Below are positions 53,530 to 64,000 of a stretch of DNA of 64,000 nucleotides, piece by piece. The stretch spans positions 434,499 through 498,498 of the forward strand of contig VXBM01000232.1 of the NCBI GenBank assembly GCA_013400155.1, read 5' to 3'. Each line of letters opens with the position of its first letter. The first letter of the stretch is position 1. The position numbers and the translations under genes are program-made. The notes under the pieces were generated by a model. The model saw only the letters and a program-made list of their open reading frames with translations. It was not told the origin of the DNA and made no database searches. This stretch comes from Helopsaltes ochotensis (lineage: Eukaryota > Chordata > Aves > Passeriformes > Locustellidae).

Positions 53530-53544
53530 TTTTTTTTTTTTTTT
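53530..53544 (+). repeat. T15 run
   Basis: Fifteen T followed by 'accagg'. It resembles a splice acceptor tract on the plus strand but no exon follows that I recognise. Confidence 0.95.
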
Positions 53545-56500
53545 ACCAGGGATCAAAAAATTTGGAAAAAGTGCAATAGTGAATTTATACTGGGATGTCA
53601 TAATTTTATCAAACAAACCTTGTCAAGGGGGATATTATTTTCACTGCTGTTTGTCAAGTTTTCTTTTTCAGCCACCAATATATAATCATTTTTAAAAAGA
53701 ATATATTGTCCAGCTCCCAAGGAAAGTATAATCATATTACATTGCCTGGAACATTGCCCTCAGCTTGATCTTGAAATTATTACATAGGAAGACAAATGAT
53801 ATTTCCATTGCAAAATCTCCGCAAATAGTTGTGTTTTAGTAGTATATTCTCCAGATATGCTTTTTCCTTAGTCTTTCAATAGCTACAATGTCAGGCAATA
53901 TGATAAACATAGCAATATAAAGGTGAAATTGGCTCCGTGAACCAAGATCCTCAGGTAATGCAGTTAAAAAATTAGGCAAAGGCAAGAACAGCAGTGAGAT
54001 CTATCTTGCCTCAGATTAGGTTTGCTGGTTCAAAGGCCTTGTGTGCAGCCCTGACACAGCACAAATTAAATAAGTACGAAGTATGAGGACTCCTGTTCCA
54101 CTGGCTCAGAGCTGCATCCCAGCTAGCAAGACCTGACATGGTTAATTGCTTCAGATGGTGAGGTATTGCTGGAGTTTCTAGAATTCCTAGAATTCAAACT
54201 CACATTGCTCTATAGAACAGAAAGATCATCCTCAGTTATTGTGTTTTTGACACTGCATTCCTGCTACCCTAACAGCTTTCCATTGAAACTGAGTCAGCAT
54301 TTGTAAAAATCATTCACATCTGTCTTCTACACCAGAACACAGAAACCAAAGTTTCTCAGAAGACTGGTCTGAACTATTCATTATTAAACCAACCACCTTA
54401 ATTTAAAAAAACCCCACCCAACAGAACCACTTACTTATAAGCTCTTTTTGTTGCTAATGTCCATATTAGCAACATTTCAACCCCATAGCAGGAAGCCCAT
54501 TCTGTACAGAATAAAATTTATTCTTCAGAATAAAATATTTTATGATATTTACTTCATAGCATTCAATGGACCTTGGATGGATGGTGCCAAAAGGCAGTGC
54601 AGTGTTTTCAAGTTCTGACTTTTGATGCCCATGGACTTAATAAAAAGAACCCAGGTGAACAAGCACACCTCCAGTCCTCTCCCACAATTTCAAGCTCACA
54701 GCTCCGCATTCAGAACTGCTCACCTGTGGTGGAGGACAGGAAAGCAGCCAAATTCTCAAATATACGGAACAGCCAAAGCATGCCCACAGTAACACTAAAA
54801 TCAGCTTCCCCATTCCAGAATCTCACCAGTGCTTTTTACCAGCACTTCTGGAGGGGCACATCATGTTAGCAAAGCAGGACCAAAGCAAGACAACGCAAGT
54901 TTCCCAATCTCCCCTATGAACGCCACTGAATTGAAAGTTGTCTTTGGACAGATTGCTTCCTTGTTTTGGACATGTTTCTGGAATTTTCCCTCTCTTTGTT
55001 TATTCCTCTGTCATCTTTGACAAAACGGCAAGGATTTTCCTGTCACCTCAGTTAAAACTTTAGTAAACACTGAGGATTATACTTCCTCCACTAAAAGTCT
55101 GATTTTTTTTTTAATTTAATCTTCTTATATACACCTCGAAAAAAGCAATGATTAGCTTCAGCTCTGCTCTGAAACATGAGAGGTCCATAAAAACAGCAGT
55201 TTGCCCCTAACTTCCTTTATGAACCATGAAGTAAAAGGAAGCTAAATGTGGAAAAGCTACAAAACAGAAACAATGTACAAGACTTTCTAGACACAATAGT
55301 TTAGCTTCAATCTTTCTCTATTTAACAACAATGATGCAACTGCTGAACACTTTTTGCTTTCTAAAATATATGTATTCTTACAATTTCCAAATAAGTACAA
55401 TTTAATCTGCATTGTATCATAAATCATATCTAAAATTAAGAGAACTCCATACGCTCATATAGCTGTTCACTAATCTTTCTTAGTAATATAATGAAAAACT
55501 GAGGTGCAGAATAGGATGCCAATCATCAGTTCACTCTGTAGAATGATTTTTTCACTGAACTCAATAGTTGCGTTCAGCAGGATAGGAGATAAATTTTTAA
55601 ATTTTATTTATTTATGGGTTTTTAAGTTTTGGACTTGCCAAGTAAAATATAATAAAAGCATTATAGACAGCTTTATTTTCTGCTTCTTACCATTTATTAA
55701 GGCCTCTACACGAGTTAAGGAGTGAAAAGACATCAAAAAAAACCAGGAATGTTTTATTTTTTATGTACCAACCACTATTATCAGCACTTAAAGTGCTGTA
55801 CTTTCTCTCAAGACTCTCACCCACGATTGTGTATCTTATGTATCCATGCACATGGAAGACATAAAATATATGTCAAACAAAATAAAGCAAGTTATTAAGT
55901 CAAAATAGACCCTAAATCTTAGTGGAAGTCAACAGATAAACATACTACAGGTCTAGCATAGCCTAAGTACACAATGCATAATTCAGAGATGAACTAAGTT
56001 TATAACTTATTGCAATATTTCTTACTCAGAGAGAGGTCTGGTGTATTAAAGCATTGTTCGCTCACTAATTCAGCAAAGCTCATGAGAAATTTCGTCATTT
56101 ATTTTTAAGCCTCTACAGTACTATCTCTCCCATAATAGGCATGCCTGGGAAGAAAAAAATGTGGTCTGAATCCGTGCATAATTAAACACAGAAATTTATT
56201 GCTAAATTATTTGTACCCCGCTCTCACTGCCACATTCCTACATATAACACTTTTTGTCATTCCATTACAGTTGTTAGCAAAGGCTTTTTCCCTTATCAAT
56301 AGCTCTCCCAGGCATCCATCCTTCTGGACACTGCCAGCTGAAGTGTAAACATCCTTATAAAAAAAAGACCCATTCCTTTCCAGAGGGCACAATATAAATC
56401 CATCACGCAGAGTGTAAGGAGGCTACAAAGGTGTTAGGAGCCTATGAAGGAACTGAAGGACATGGGAATCCAGTAAGAGGGAGAAGGACAATAGGGCTGG

Positions 56501-56767
56501 AGACAGAAGACTGCAATGTCTACTTTGCACGCATCTCCCAGGTCCAAGCCAGGGGCTATGACTCCTGAGAAGTTCAACTTCCTGTTGTCCAGCCAACATT
56601 CAGGGTTCAGCTCAGTTCAGGTACTTGCACCATAAATGCTTTCTCTGTGGTTTGAAGAATTTGGCACCAGTTGTGACAATTCCTCAATCTTCATAGGCCA
56701 CATATTGAAAAGGGAAAAAAATGACACTATTTTTAAATCATAACACTAGCATCACATGAGAAACAGT

Positions 56768-56795
56768 GATGTCACATACGTCATATGGTGACGTA
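56768..56795. promoter_or_regulatory. Cluster of CRE/AP-1-like sites (candidate)
   Basis: TGATGTCA (56768-56775) is followed by TACGTCA (56777-56783) and its exact inverse TGACGTA (56789-56795), 5 bp apart. TGACGT/ACGTCA is the core of CREB/ATF binding sites. Two intact CpG-containing cores in inverted arrangement plus a related half-site within 28 bp are unusual for this CpG-poor intron. That it works as an enhancer is inference only. Confidence 0.35.
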
Positions 56796-57190
56796 GAGTG
56801 AGACCTAGAGTTGAGAACTACGTTAAGACCCTGTAGTGAAACAACTTCACATGTACTTAACTAGTAAAATGCCACTGCATCAGTGCAGAGCACTGATGGG
56901 AAAAGATGCTTGTTACTTCCAAACTGTTCTTGAGGTGAAAAAACTGATTTAAAAACATTTTACATGAAAATAAGCACTTATATAGAAACAGTGCTGCTCT
57001 TTAGTACTGATTCTCCTAATTGTTTTCCAGCATCTCTGTACCAATCTTTTTTTCTCTCTAGTATTTCCTCCCTAGTTCAGCTATATCACTGGTATTTCCA
57101 TTTTCCATACAAATCACTAAAAATTTACTCATCAGAATATTTTTCTTCTCCTCTCATTTTCCAACATTCTAAAATCACAGACTTGTCAAA

Positions 57191-57282
57191 GAACCACAGA
57201 ATGGTTTGGGTTAGAAGCGACCTTAAAGATCATTTTGCTACAACCCTGCCACAAACAGGGTCATGTTCCACTAGCTACCTTT
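57191..57282 (-). mobile_element. CR1 LINE 3' end fragment
   Basis: The plus strand carries 'gaaccacagaatggtttggg' followed by 'ttagaagcgaccttaaagat' and 'ccctgccacaaacagggtca', then 'ccactag'. This is the reverse complement of the CR1 terminal about 90 bp. The fragment is short, more diverged than the copy at 27.7 kb, and ends where the consensus would continue with the 'ggttgctc' segment. Confidence 0.9.
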
Positions 57283-60200
57283 TACCCAACATTTATTCCA
57301 TTTCCTAAATAAATTTAAATATCCTTAGTCATAAAACTTAAAAAATTTCATTAATTTTTTTTTATAAATTCTTGCCCCCTTGATTAATTACTGTGTGACA
57401 CAACTACTTCAGGTGTTCCAGCCATTTAAATTGAACAGCAGTGGTATTTCAATTTAGTCATGAAATGCTTTGCATGTTTCCATATTTCTTCCAGTGTGCT
57501 TTTCAGAGTGCTGCCCATGAGCACAGAGCCAAGCACAGTTGTTTAGGATGATAAACACATGCTGTAAAGTACCTTTTATAAAATAAACTAAAGGATTTAT
57601 AAAAGAAAATAAATATTTTCATGGTTTTTTCCATTTTTAACATCTGAGATTCAGGATATAGGAAACAGTTTCTGATAAAGCATCTCAAAAAGGATACCTC
57701 TTATTCACGCACACTCAAAATTAATATTCCATTATAAATTTGTTACAAGAATTGAAATTGAAAGAACAGAAGTACTAGTCTTCCTTTTCTTTAGTGTCAA
57801 ATTTCTTAATAAAAATTCCATGTTAAAAGAAAAAAAAATAGATGAATAAACATATCACTCACAAGGCAAACCCAGGATATGACAAATTATGGGACAATAC
57901 TTAATTTCATGCCAGTGCCCAAATGGCATATTTTCAGTGACAGGCTTGTCATCATTATTAAGAACTTCCCCTGTCCCCCAGTGATGAAGAAACACATTAC
58001 AGACAAACACATTAATCTTTCCACACAGTACAATGTAAAACCTTAATTACAACCTCATGCTTCCCCCCACAAACATACAACATACCCCAGACCCAAACCA
58101 TACATATGTCAACCCTGAATATCTGTTGATGTTCTTAAGATTGCAGCTAAGGCTTTGTGTTGAACTGTGAGGGAGATCACTATTATCGAACACAGTATGC
58201 TTTTTTCCTCAATTAAAAGTTTAGAAAAGAACCCAGGAAATCCAGTCTGTCCTCAAGAATTTGGGGCTGCAGATTTGTGCACACATACAGACTCATAAAA
58301 CAGAGAGGTTTCCAGCAATAGGACTAAATTCTTTTTTTAAGTTAAAGCCAGAGCTCAACACAAATGCACAGTTCAGTGACAAAACCACAAAATCATAAAA
58401 GCAACACACTCAAATGCCATTTGTGTGCTGATCAGAGGCAACACCTTGTAACAGAAATTGAACTCAGCACCTCAGTATCCCTGTTTTCCCAATATCTTAG
58501 TCCAGTAGAAAGAAGCTTGAACAAAAACTGACTGCAAATCAATCCAAAGAAAACAAAATATCTTTTTTTTTTTTCACAAAAGTAAATAATTAGAGTAATT
58601 GAAAGATTAAAGTTAGATGTTTTGGGGTTTTTTCCTTTAAATTCACTGGTACAAGAATTGTAATCCAGGTTTCCTATAAAACAGAGTGATATTTCTTTTC
58701 TCTTTCCAGACCATTATTGCAAATATATCAGGAGAGACTGACTGCCGGTCACCAGGTTACAACATTTTCCAGGCAGATGAAGCATGTGGATTCAACTACA
58801 ATCTAGCAATTAAAATGGAATCAGTACCGTTCTTTGAGAACCTAAGCACTACCTTTCTTTCTGCTACAATGACTGATGGAGTGAAACACAAAAATTCTTA
58901 CTTGTTTCGAGAAGAAAGAAACCCCTTCCTCCCATCACTGGACAAACTGCAAAACAATTCTATAGATATAAATATGAAAGCTTATTTGATTAGTAAAATG
59001 TGGTCACATGCTGAAAGTTTTACCAAAATAATTTTGATTCCTGCCTGTTGCTGAATTTGCTTGCACTTTACAACTCATTTTCCATTACAGCAAGCTTATA
59101 TTAGCCTTCTGCTGCTGAAAAATTGCAGGTCATCACTCCATTTGACCTCATCCTGTATTATTGCAATGCTACGATTAAGGATTACCCTTGAGATCACTAA
59201 GATATGTCAGTCAGCAGACTTTAGCTGTGGAAGCAAGGATTCCCATGGTTTTGCTCACAAAAGTACAACTTAATAAATGAGACAGTGGGCAAGGATTGGA
59301 TAACAAAATTTGTCTGCACAATGTTCAATAGATGCAACAGGATATGCCTTTCACATACAAAATTGTAACAGAGAACTCAGGGCATTACTTTATTCCCACT
59401 TGAGTGGGACTCACGCAACTTGACTTTTTTTGCCTGTGTTCCTAATGCAGATACAAGATACACTGCAAACACTGAAATTTCTCAAGTCAGACAGAGAATG
59501 TCAGAAAAAAGAAATGTTGATTTCTCAACTACCAACCACAGGTAAACACAGCCTTCTCTACTATCTTACAGAAGTTTTAAAATACAGCTGTAGATCATGC
59601 TACACCAAAACTTACTGCTTCTGTTTCATGGATACATGGTTATGAAAGGCAAAATACAGATCTTTATTTACTTTTCTAAAGTATTTTAAAATATTATAAG
59701 GGGACAGTAAAAAATCTGCTGACTACAGTGCTATGCTGAGATTTCACAGTTCATCAAAACTTTCCAGGGAATAAATTAATTTCTTAGAAGAAATATATTC
59801 CCACGAAGCAATTCCAAAGCTTTATGGAATAAATGCAAAGTAGAGACCTGTATCTGTGACATGCTCAGAACCCATTCAGAACCCATGACTGCCCTTCAGC
59901 AAAACCATGTCCCACAGGACTTCTTCAGCAGATCAGCCTCTATGAGATGAGACTGTGCTATCAGGGTCTGGTCATTTTTACAAGATCTTAGTAAGACAGA
60001 GATCAAAAGAAATGTTTCTGGTCCTCTGTAGATTTACATCAGTTGGACTGCCAATATTTCTTAATTCGCAATGAAACTGTGCAGGGCACCCTTCATAAAT
60101 ATTTATCCAAAATGTTAGACAACTGAATTTTAGTAGTGTGCCAAGCTATAAAGTAACTTAAAGACTATTTGTTCTTCCAGGGAACGGATGTCAAGGTAGC

Positions 60201-62502
60201 AAACTTCCTCTTTGTGTAACAAATCCATGGGCATATCACTTCCACTCTTTTTTGGTAACTCATTACTTAGCTGAATAGTGATTATTTAGACTACTAAATG
60301 TGCTGGAATTAAGATTGTGTGGTAGACCCACTATTTGTATTGTTATAGGATAGACCTCAGTCTCTTCTTGAACTTGAAAATTACGTGTAATGAGTCATTT
60401 CCTGAATGGAAGATTGCTTTATAGAGCTATTTATTCATTATAGTAAGTTATTTTTAGTGATTATCTTAAGTGAAATAAAATTCCAAAAGAAACAGGAACC
60501 ATGCATATTCTGCAATAGTTTATTTCCTTAAATATTCTATAAGCGGCATGCATTCAATAAAATCTGTGTTGTTGCCATCATCTACATTGTGTCATATGAA
60601 ATACCTAATCTTTAGTTCTCAGTTGATACTAAGCTCAAAGGTGAGTAATTCCACATTAGGAAAAATGTCACTAATAGACTCTGTACATGTGTAAATGGTA
60701 TTAAAAAGGTCAAAGAGACCAGAGTCTGGCTTTCATGAGGTCTCACAGCTACGAGGCGTTTGTCTTTGTTGTTGGTGCCAGTTAAGGCTTGTCTGGCCTA
60801 TTTGATCCCCCAGATTAATACAAAGAGGATATCTGAACTGTGAAAAAAAAACACAACAGGAAGCTTAAATGCAGCCATATGGACCATCTGATTCTTTCAG
60901 CCCCTTAACAGATGAGGGTTGAAATAACTTCCTTTGCTTATTAGCTAATTAAATCATCCTAACAGTGTATAAAATGGCTGTAATAAAAGTGAGTTTAACC
61001 ATAACCTCCAGCTATGTTCCATTAAGTCTCACATTCTAGGTCATCTAACTGTACAGTGTACATCATACTGCTGAGACATAAATATACTTTTTCTCAGCTT
61101 AAAGATAACCCTCATTTTAAAACTAATGCAGTTCACAATAAGACAAAAAAAATAAAAAAATAGAACATCCATTAATATATATTAGGATTTTTACCAAGAT
61201 TAAATAATTACCTTTACAAGGCATTAAATAAAATTCACTTGTGCTTGTGCTCCTACTGAACTTTCTAGATTACATTACAGTACCTATAGTACCAAAAACT
61301 GTTTGGTTGGGGATTTTAATGTTTTCTTAACACAAGGAATACTGTGGAATCTATCATAGCAGAATTGAAATCTCTTTTAAAATAAAACACAATTCAATGT
61401 TGTGCATTACAAGCATGAAGATACAATAACTCTTCTTGCTTTTCTAGTAAAAATCTACTGCCCTTTCAGTGATATACCATTAAATGACTACATAAAAAAT
61501 GTGTCAATGATTCTAATGCCTATGTATCACCATTAATCTTTCTTCTTTAGTTCTTCCTTTATCAAGTTCTGATGAATTTTAATTAATGCAGCTGGAAAGA
61601 CTCTACAAAATTTATTCTCATAACTAGAGCAAAGCCTATGACTCTTTCCAGAATGACAGAAAGCTCCTTTATATTCTGTTATCTCCAAATGATAACTGTA
61701 CCTTTCAATGTATATTTATTTCTCCCAGACAGGAAAAGCTAAAGTACATATCCACAACATATGACTTCCATTAGAAGAAGTGATGAGTGACCCGCTCTCA
61801 ACAGCCCAAGGAAAAGCTCATCTGTGCATACTGAAGTAACAAGGTTACAATGAAATTTTTCCACACATTTCACCATATATTATCAATTGACAAGCACTGT
61901 AATTTTGCTAGAGATGGCTAGAGATACCATCCTGCCTGAATAAGTAAAAATAATTTTTAAACTGCAGTTTTCAAGGATGCTAAGTTTTTTTATTGATGCT
62001 TGGAAACCCCTCTTCCTTAGAATTTGAATGGCTTACAATTCACATGCTAATGCTGCCAAAAGTGGCTAGTGGCCGATGAACCAACAATTGGAAAGAAAAA
62101 AATTTCCTTGTAATTGAATATAACAGTTACATAATTTTATCTCAGCTACACACACTGATATTCACTGGCTCACTTAGGCTTGCACTAACTTGCATTGACA
62201 AAGCAGCCATTAGGAAGCTAGATGGAGGTGCTTCCATATTTACTGCATGTTAGTAAGTTAGGAGAATGTGGATGGAGAAAGGAGGTGCTTTTTGAGAAAA
62301 CATGAGTCTTTTGTGATGATGCCAAAAGAAACAAGAAAGACAGTGGGTTGCAGTAAATGAGGAAGTTATATCCTGTGGATTGGGGATGAGTACTGTGGCT
62401 CAAAGTATTCCTGCAAATAATTAATGATCTAAAAATTATCAATTGCTCCCCTTCTTAGTGTGTGCCTCCTTCCTCCTGCTAATCTATCCAAAATCCTAAC
62501 CA

Positions 62503-62530
62503 TCAACACTCTTCTTTCAACACTCTTCTG
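62503..62530 (+). repeat. 14-bp tandem duplication
   Basis: TCAACACTCTTCTT followed by TCAACACTCTTCTG; the copies differ only in the last base. Confidence 0.95.
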
Positions 62531-64000
62531 TAACCAGGAGGAGAAGATGAGTCCATCTGTGCTGCTGATGGTTGCCCACACTTTGTATTGGCAGGGTAGT
62601 CAGTATAATAAGTCAGCAAATACAGGGGTTTATCAGCTCATGGTTTTGCAACTAACCATAACTTCATTTCAAATGTTCACATAAGCACAGGCAGACCCAC
62701 GTATTGCAAATGAATTGCTATTTTCTGCTAAGTTTCATCAGAAGCCTCACTTGCCACAGCATTGAAGATCCTGCAAAATGGAGCTGCCCAACTTCCTTTT
62801 TTCTAAATCTTAACTGCACAACTTCCTATAAGTATCATAGAAGGGAACATCCCCAGCTCCTCAGATTTCATAGTAAAACAACAAATGTATTTGTAAATCT
62901 GTTTCTATCAAAATGGTCTGGGTTAGAAAAATCATTCAACATTATTAAAGAACTTTGATCATTTTGACAGAGCTAGGATAGAAAGCAAATATAAGTACAG
63001 AGGACCACCCCCACTAACAGCATACAAACAGGCAGTGCTGAACTTGAGGAGGCAACTCCATAACCAGATTCAGCTGCTGCCAGAACAAGGTGTCTGAATG
63101 TAGGCTGACACACAGGATAATTAAATCAATCATGGGAAATTTACCAGCATTTAAGTCCATCCACTGAGATTGAAGTACAAAGTTAAAATTGAAATCCATT
63201 GACTATTGCATTTTCAAACTAACTGAAAAACAAGTTACATTCAAAATAAACAGAACTCCAAAATGGGTAAGATAAGCCATCTCTAAGAAAAAAACCAGTG
63301 TGTCCCTTTACTCCATTTTGGCAGTTTTATCATAGCAATATTTCAGTTCTACTACTCTGTTAGTACAAGGCTGTGCTGTCAACAAGTTGGAATTTATTCT
63401 GGGACAAATGTATAAAGAAACAGTAATGAAAAAACTATGGCCAGGAGGAGATTCCAGTGATGAAATAAGTCTTCAGGAAATCAGTAAGAAAATTCTAAGC
63501 TGCAGTGACTTACTGTGACAGCCTGCGAGCAGTAGGATTGCACAAACTTTGTATTACTTGAATGAATTAATGCTTCAGGGTTATCTTATTATCAGTATTA
63601 CATAGAGGAATAAAACTTCATTGAATTTTCAACATCCAGTCAAGTAATTTACTTCTTTGGTTACTCTTTCTGTTACTGAGGTGTCATGTGCCCACAGGAC
63701 AAAAAACCCACACTCCCTAGTTCAAGAACCTTTCATTGCCAATCACCCAACACAAAGCTTAAGCAACACTATTTGCAGTAGAGTTCAATGTAAACATCAG
63801 CAGCACCATCAAAACGATCCTAACACAGAAGTCACATAATACTACTAAAAATAATGAGATGAAACTACACTTGTGATACAAAACTACAAACACATTTGGA
63901 TTATGATACAAGAAAGCAGTTTTCCTTGATCAGGAAAACATTTTAACCTTGTTTTAACAAAACACCATAGCCCTAAATGCTCAAAGATCTGTGCAGTGTT

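Larger units (their letters stand above)
25977..64000 (-). other. ERC2: ERC2 upstream intron (partial)
   Basis: Sequence 5' of the coiled-coil exon in the ERC2 direction. The preceding exon should end with two bases of a K or R codon after Leu-Glu-Met. No minus-strand segment giving that and a GT donor was found, so the 38 kb is taken as a single intron. It contains CR1 3' ends (27.7, 57.2 kb), an L2-like RT fragment (46.5 kb), dispersed 57-bp repeats (30.1, 33.4 kb), homopolymer blocks (35.7, 42.6, 44.8 kb) and several hairpins. Long stretches (26-27.6, 31-33.3, 36-42.5, 47.5-56.7 and 57.4-64 kb) show nothing I can name apart from the small items listed. A missed short exon cannot be excluded by eye. 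Confidence 0.7.

Noticed and set aside
58686..59054. 122-codon frame preceded by a pyrimidine tract and AG, looking like a plus-strand exon
   Set aside because: The acceptor-like sequence is common in T-rich introns; the peptide (TDCRSPGYNIFQADEACGFN) matches nothing I know and has no supporting neighbouring exon.
62655..62680. Candidate for the previous ERC2 exon end (reverse complement reading T-F-E-M-K with a GT)
   Set aside because: Residues before E-M-K do not match (Leu expected), the upstream sequence is not coiled-coil, and the donor is weak.
62905..62945. 'atggtctgggttagaaaaat' resembling a CR1 3' end
   Set aside because: Only about 20 bp match and the following segment has no CR1 similarity.
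1..64000. tRNA, rRNA, CRISPR arrays or bacterial-type operons
   Set aside because: No cloverleaf with box A/B, no regularly spaced repeats and no dense coding; the sequence is vertebrate intron.

Overview
The window is AT-rich vertebrate intronic DNA, most likely from a bird. Two things point to a bird: CR1 LINE fragments of the avian kind (antisense 3' ends near 27.7 and 57.2 kb), and two coding exons that I recognise as the C-terminal part of ERC2 (CAST/ELKS2), an active-zone scaffold protein. I see no prokaryotic operons, no CRISPR array, no RNA genes and no intact mobile-element ORFs.

Layout. ERC2 runs right to left on the minus strand. One 148-nt coiled-coil exon lies at 25829-25976. 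The next exon downstream, 132 nt and histidine-rich, lies at 12437-12568. They are separated by an intron of about 13.3 kb. Everything from 25977 to 64000 appears to be upstream intron, since I found no preceding ERC2 exon. Everything from 1 to 12436 appears to be downstream intron: the short last exon, which in known ERC2 carries the acidic tail ending in GIWA, was looked for and not found. About 63.7 of the 64 kb is therefore non-coding.

The introns hold decayed LINE fossils: a CR1-type reverse transcriptase (RT) piece (605-760, +); two L2-like RT C-termini (8735-8950 and 46450-46660, both +); a long old CR1/L3-like 3' region (10290-10970, -) with a possible continuation (11540-12150); and two younger CR1 3' ends (27676-27862 and 57191-57282, both -). 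There are also homopolymer and microsatellite blocks, several short perfect inverted repeats, a 57-bp dispersed direct repeat (30.1 and 33.4 kb), and a GC-rich block at 24.29-24.68 kb that could be an LTR remnant.

The two exons join in frame (LKQQ to TQNRMK) and match the order in known ERC2. I found no convincing new biological system. The items most worth a second look are the symmetric His-rich exon, the dispersed 57-bp repeat, the T/T/T/G homopolymer cluster at 42.6-42.7 kb, the poly(A)/tandem-duplication/hairpin cluster at 35.7-35.9 kb, and a paired CRE-like element at 56.78 kb. Recognition of repeat families and of ERC2 is from memory, without database searches.
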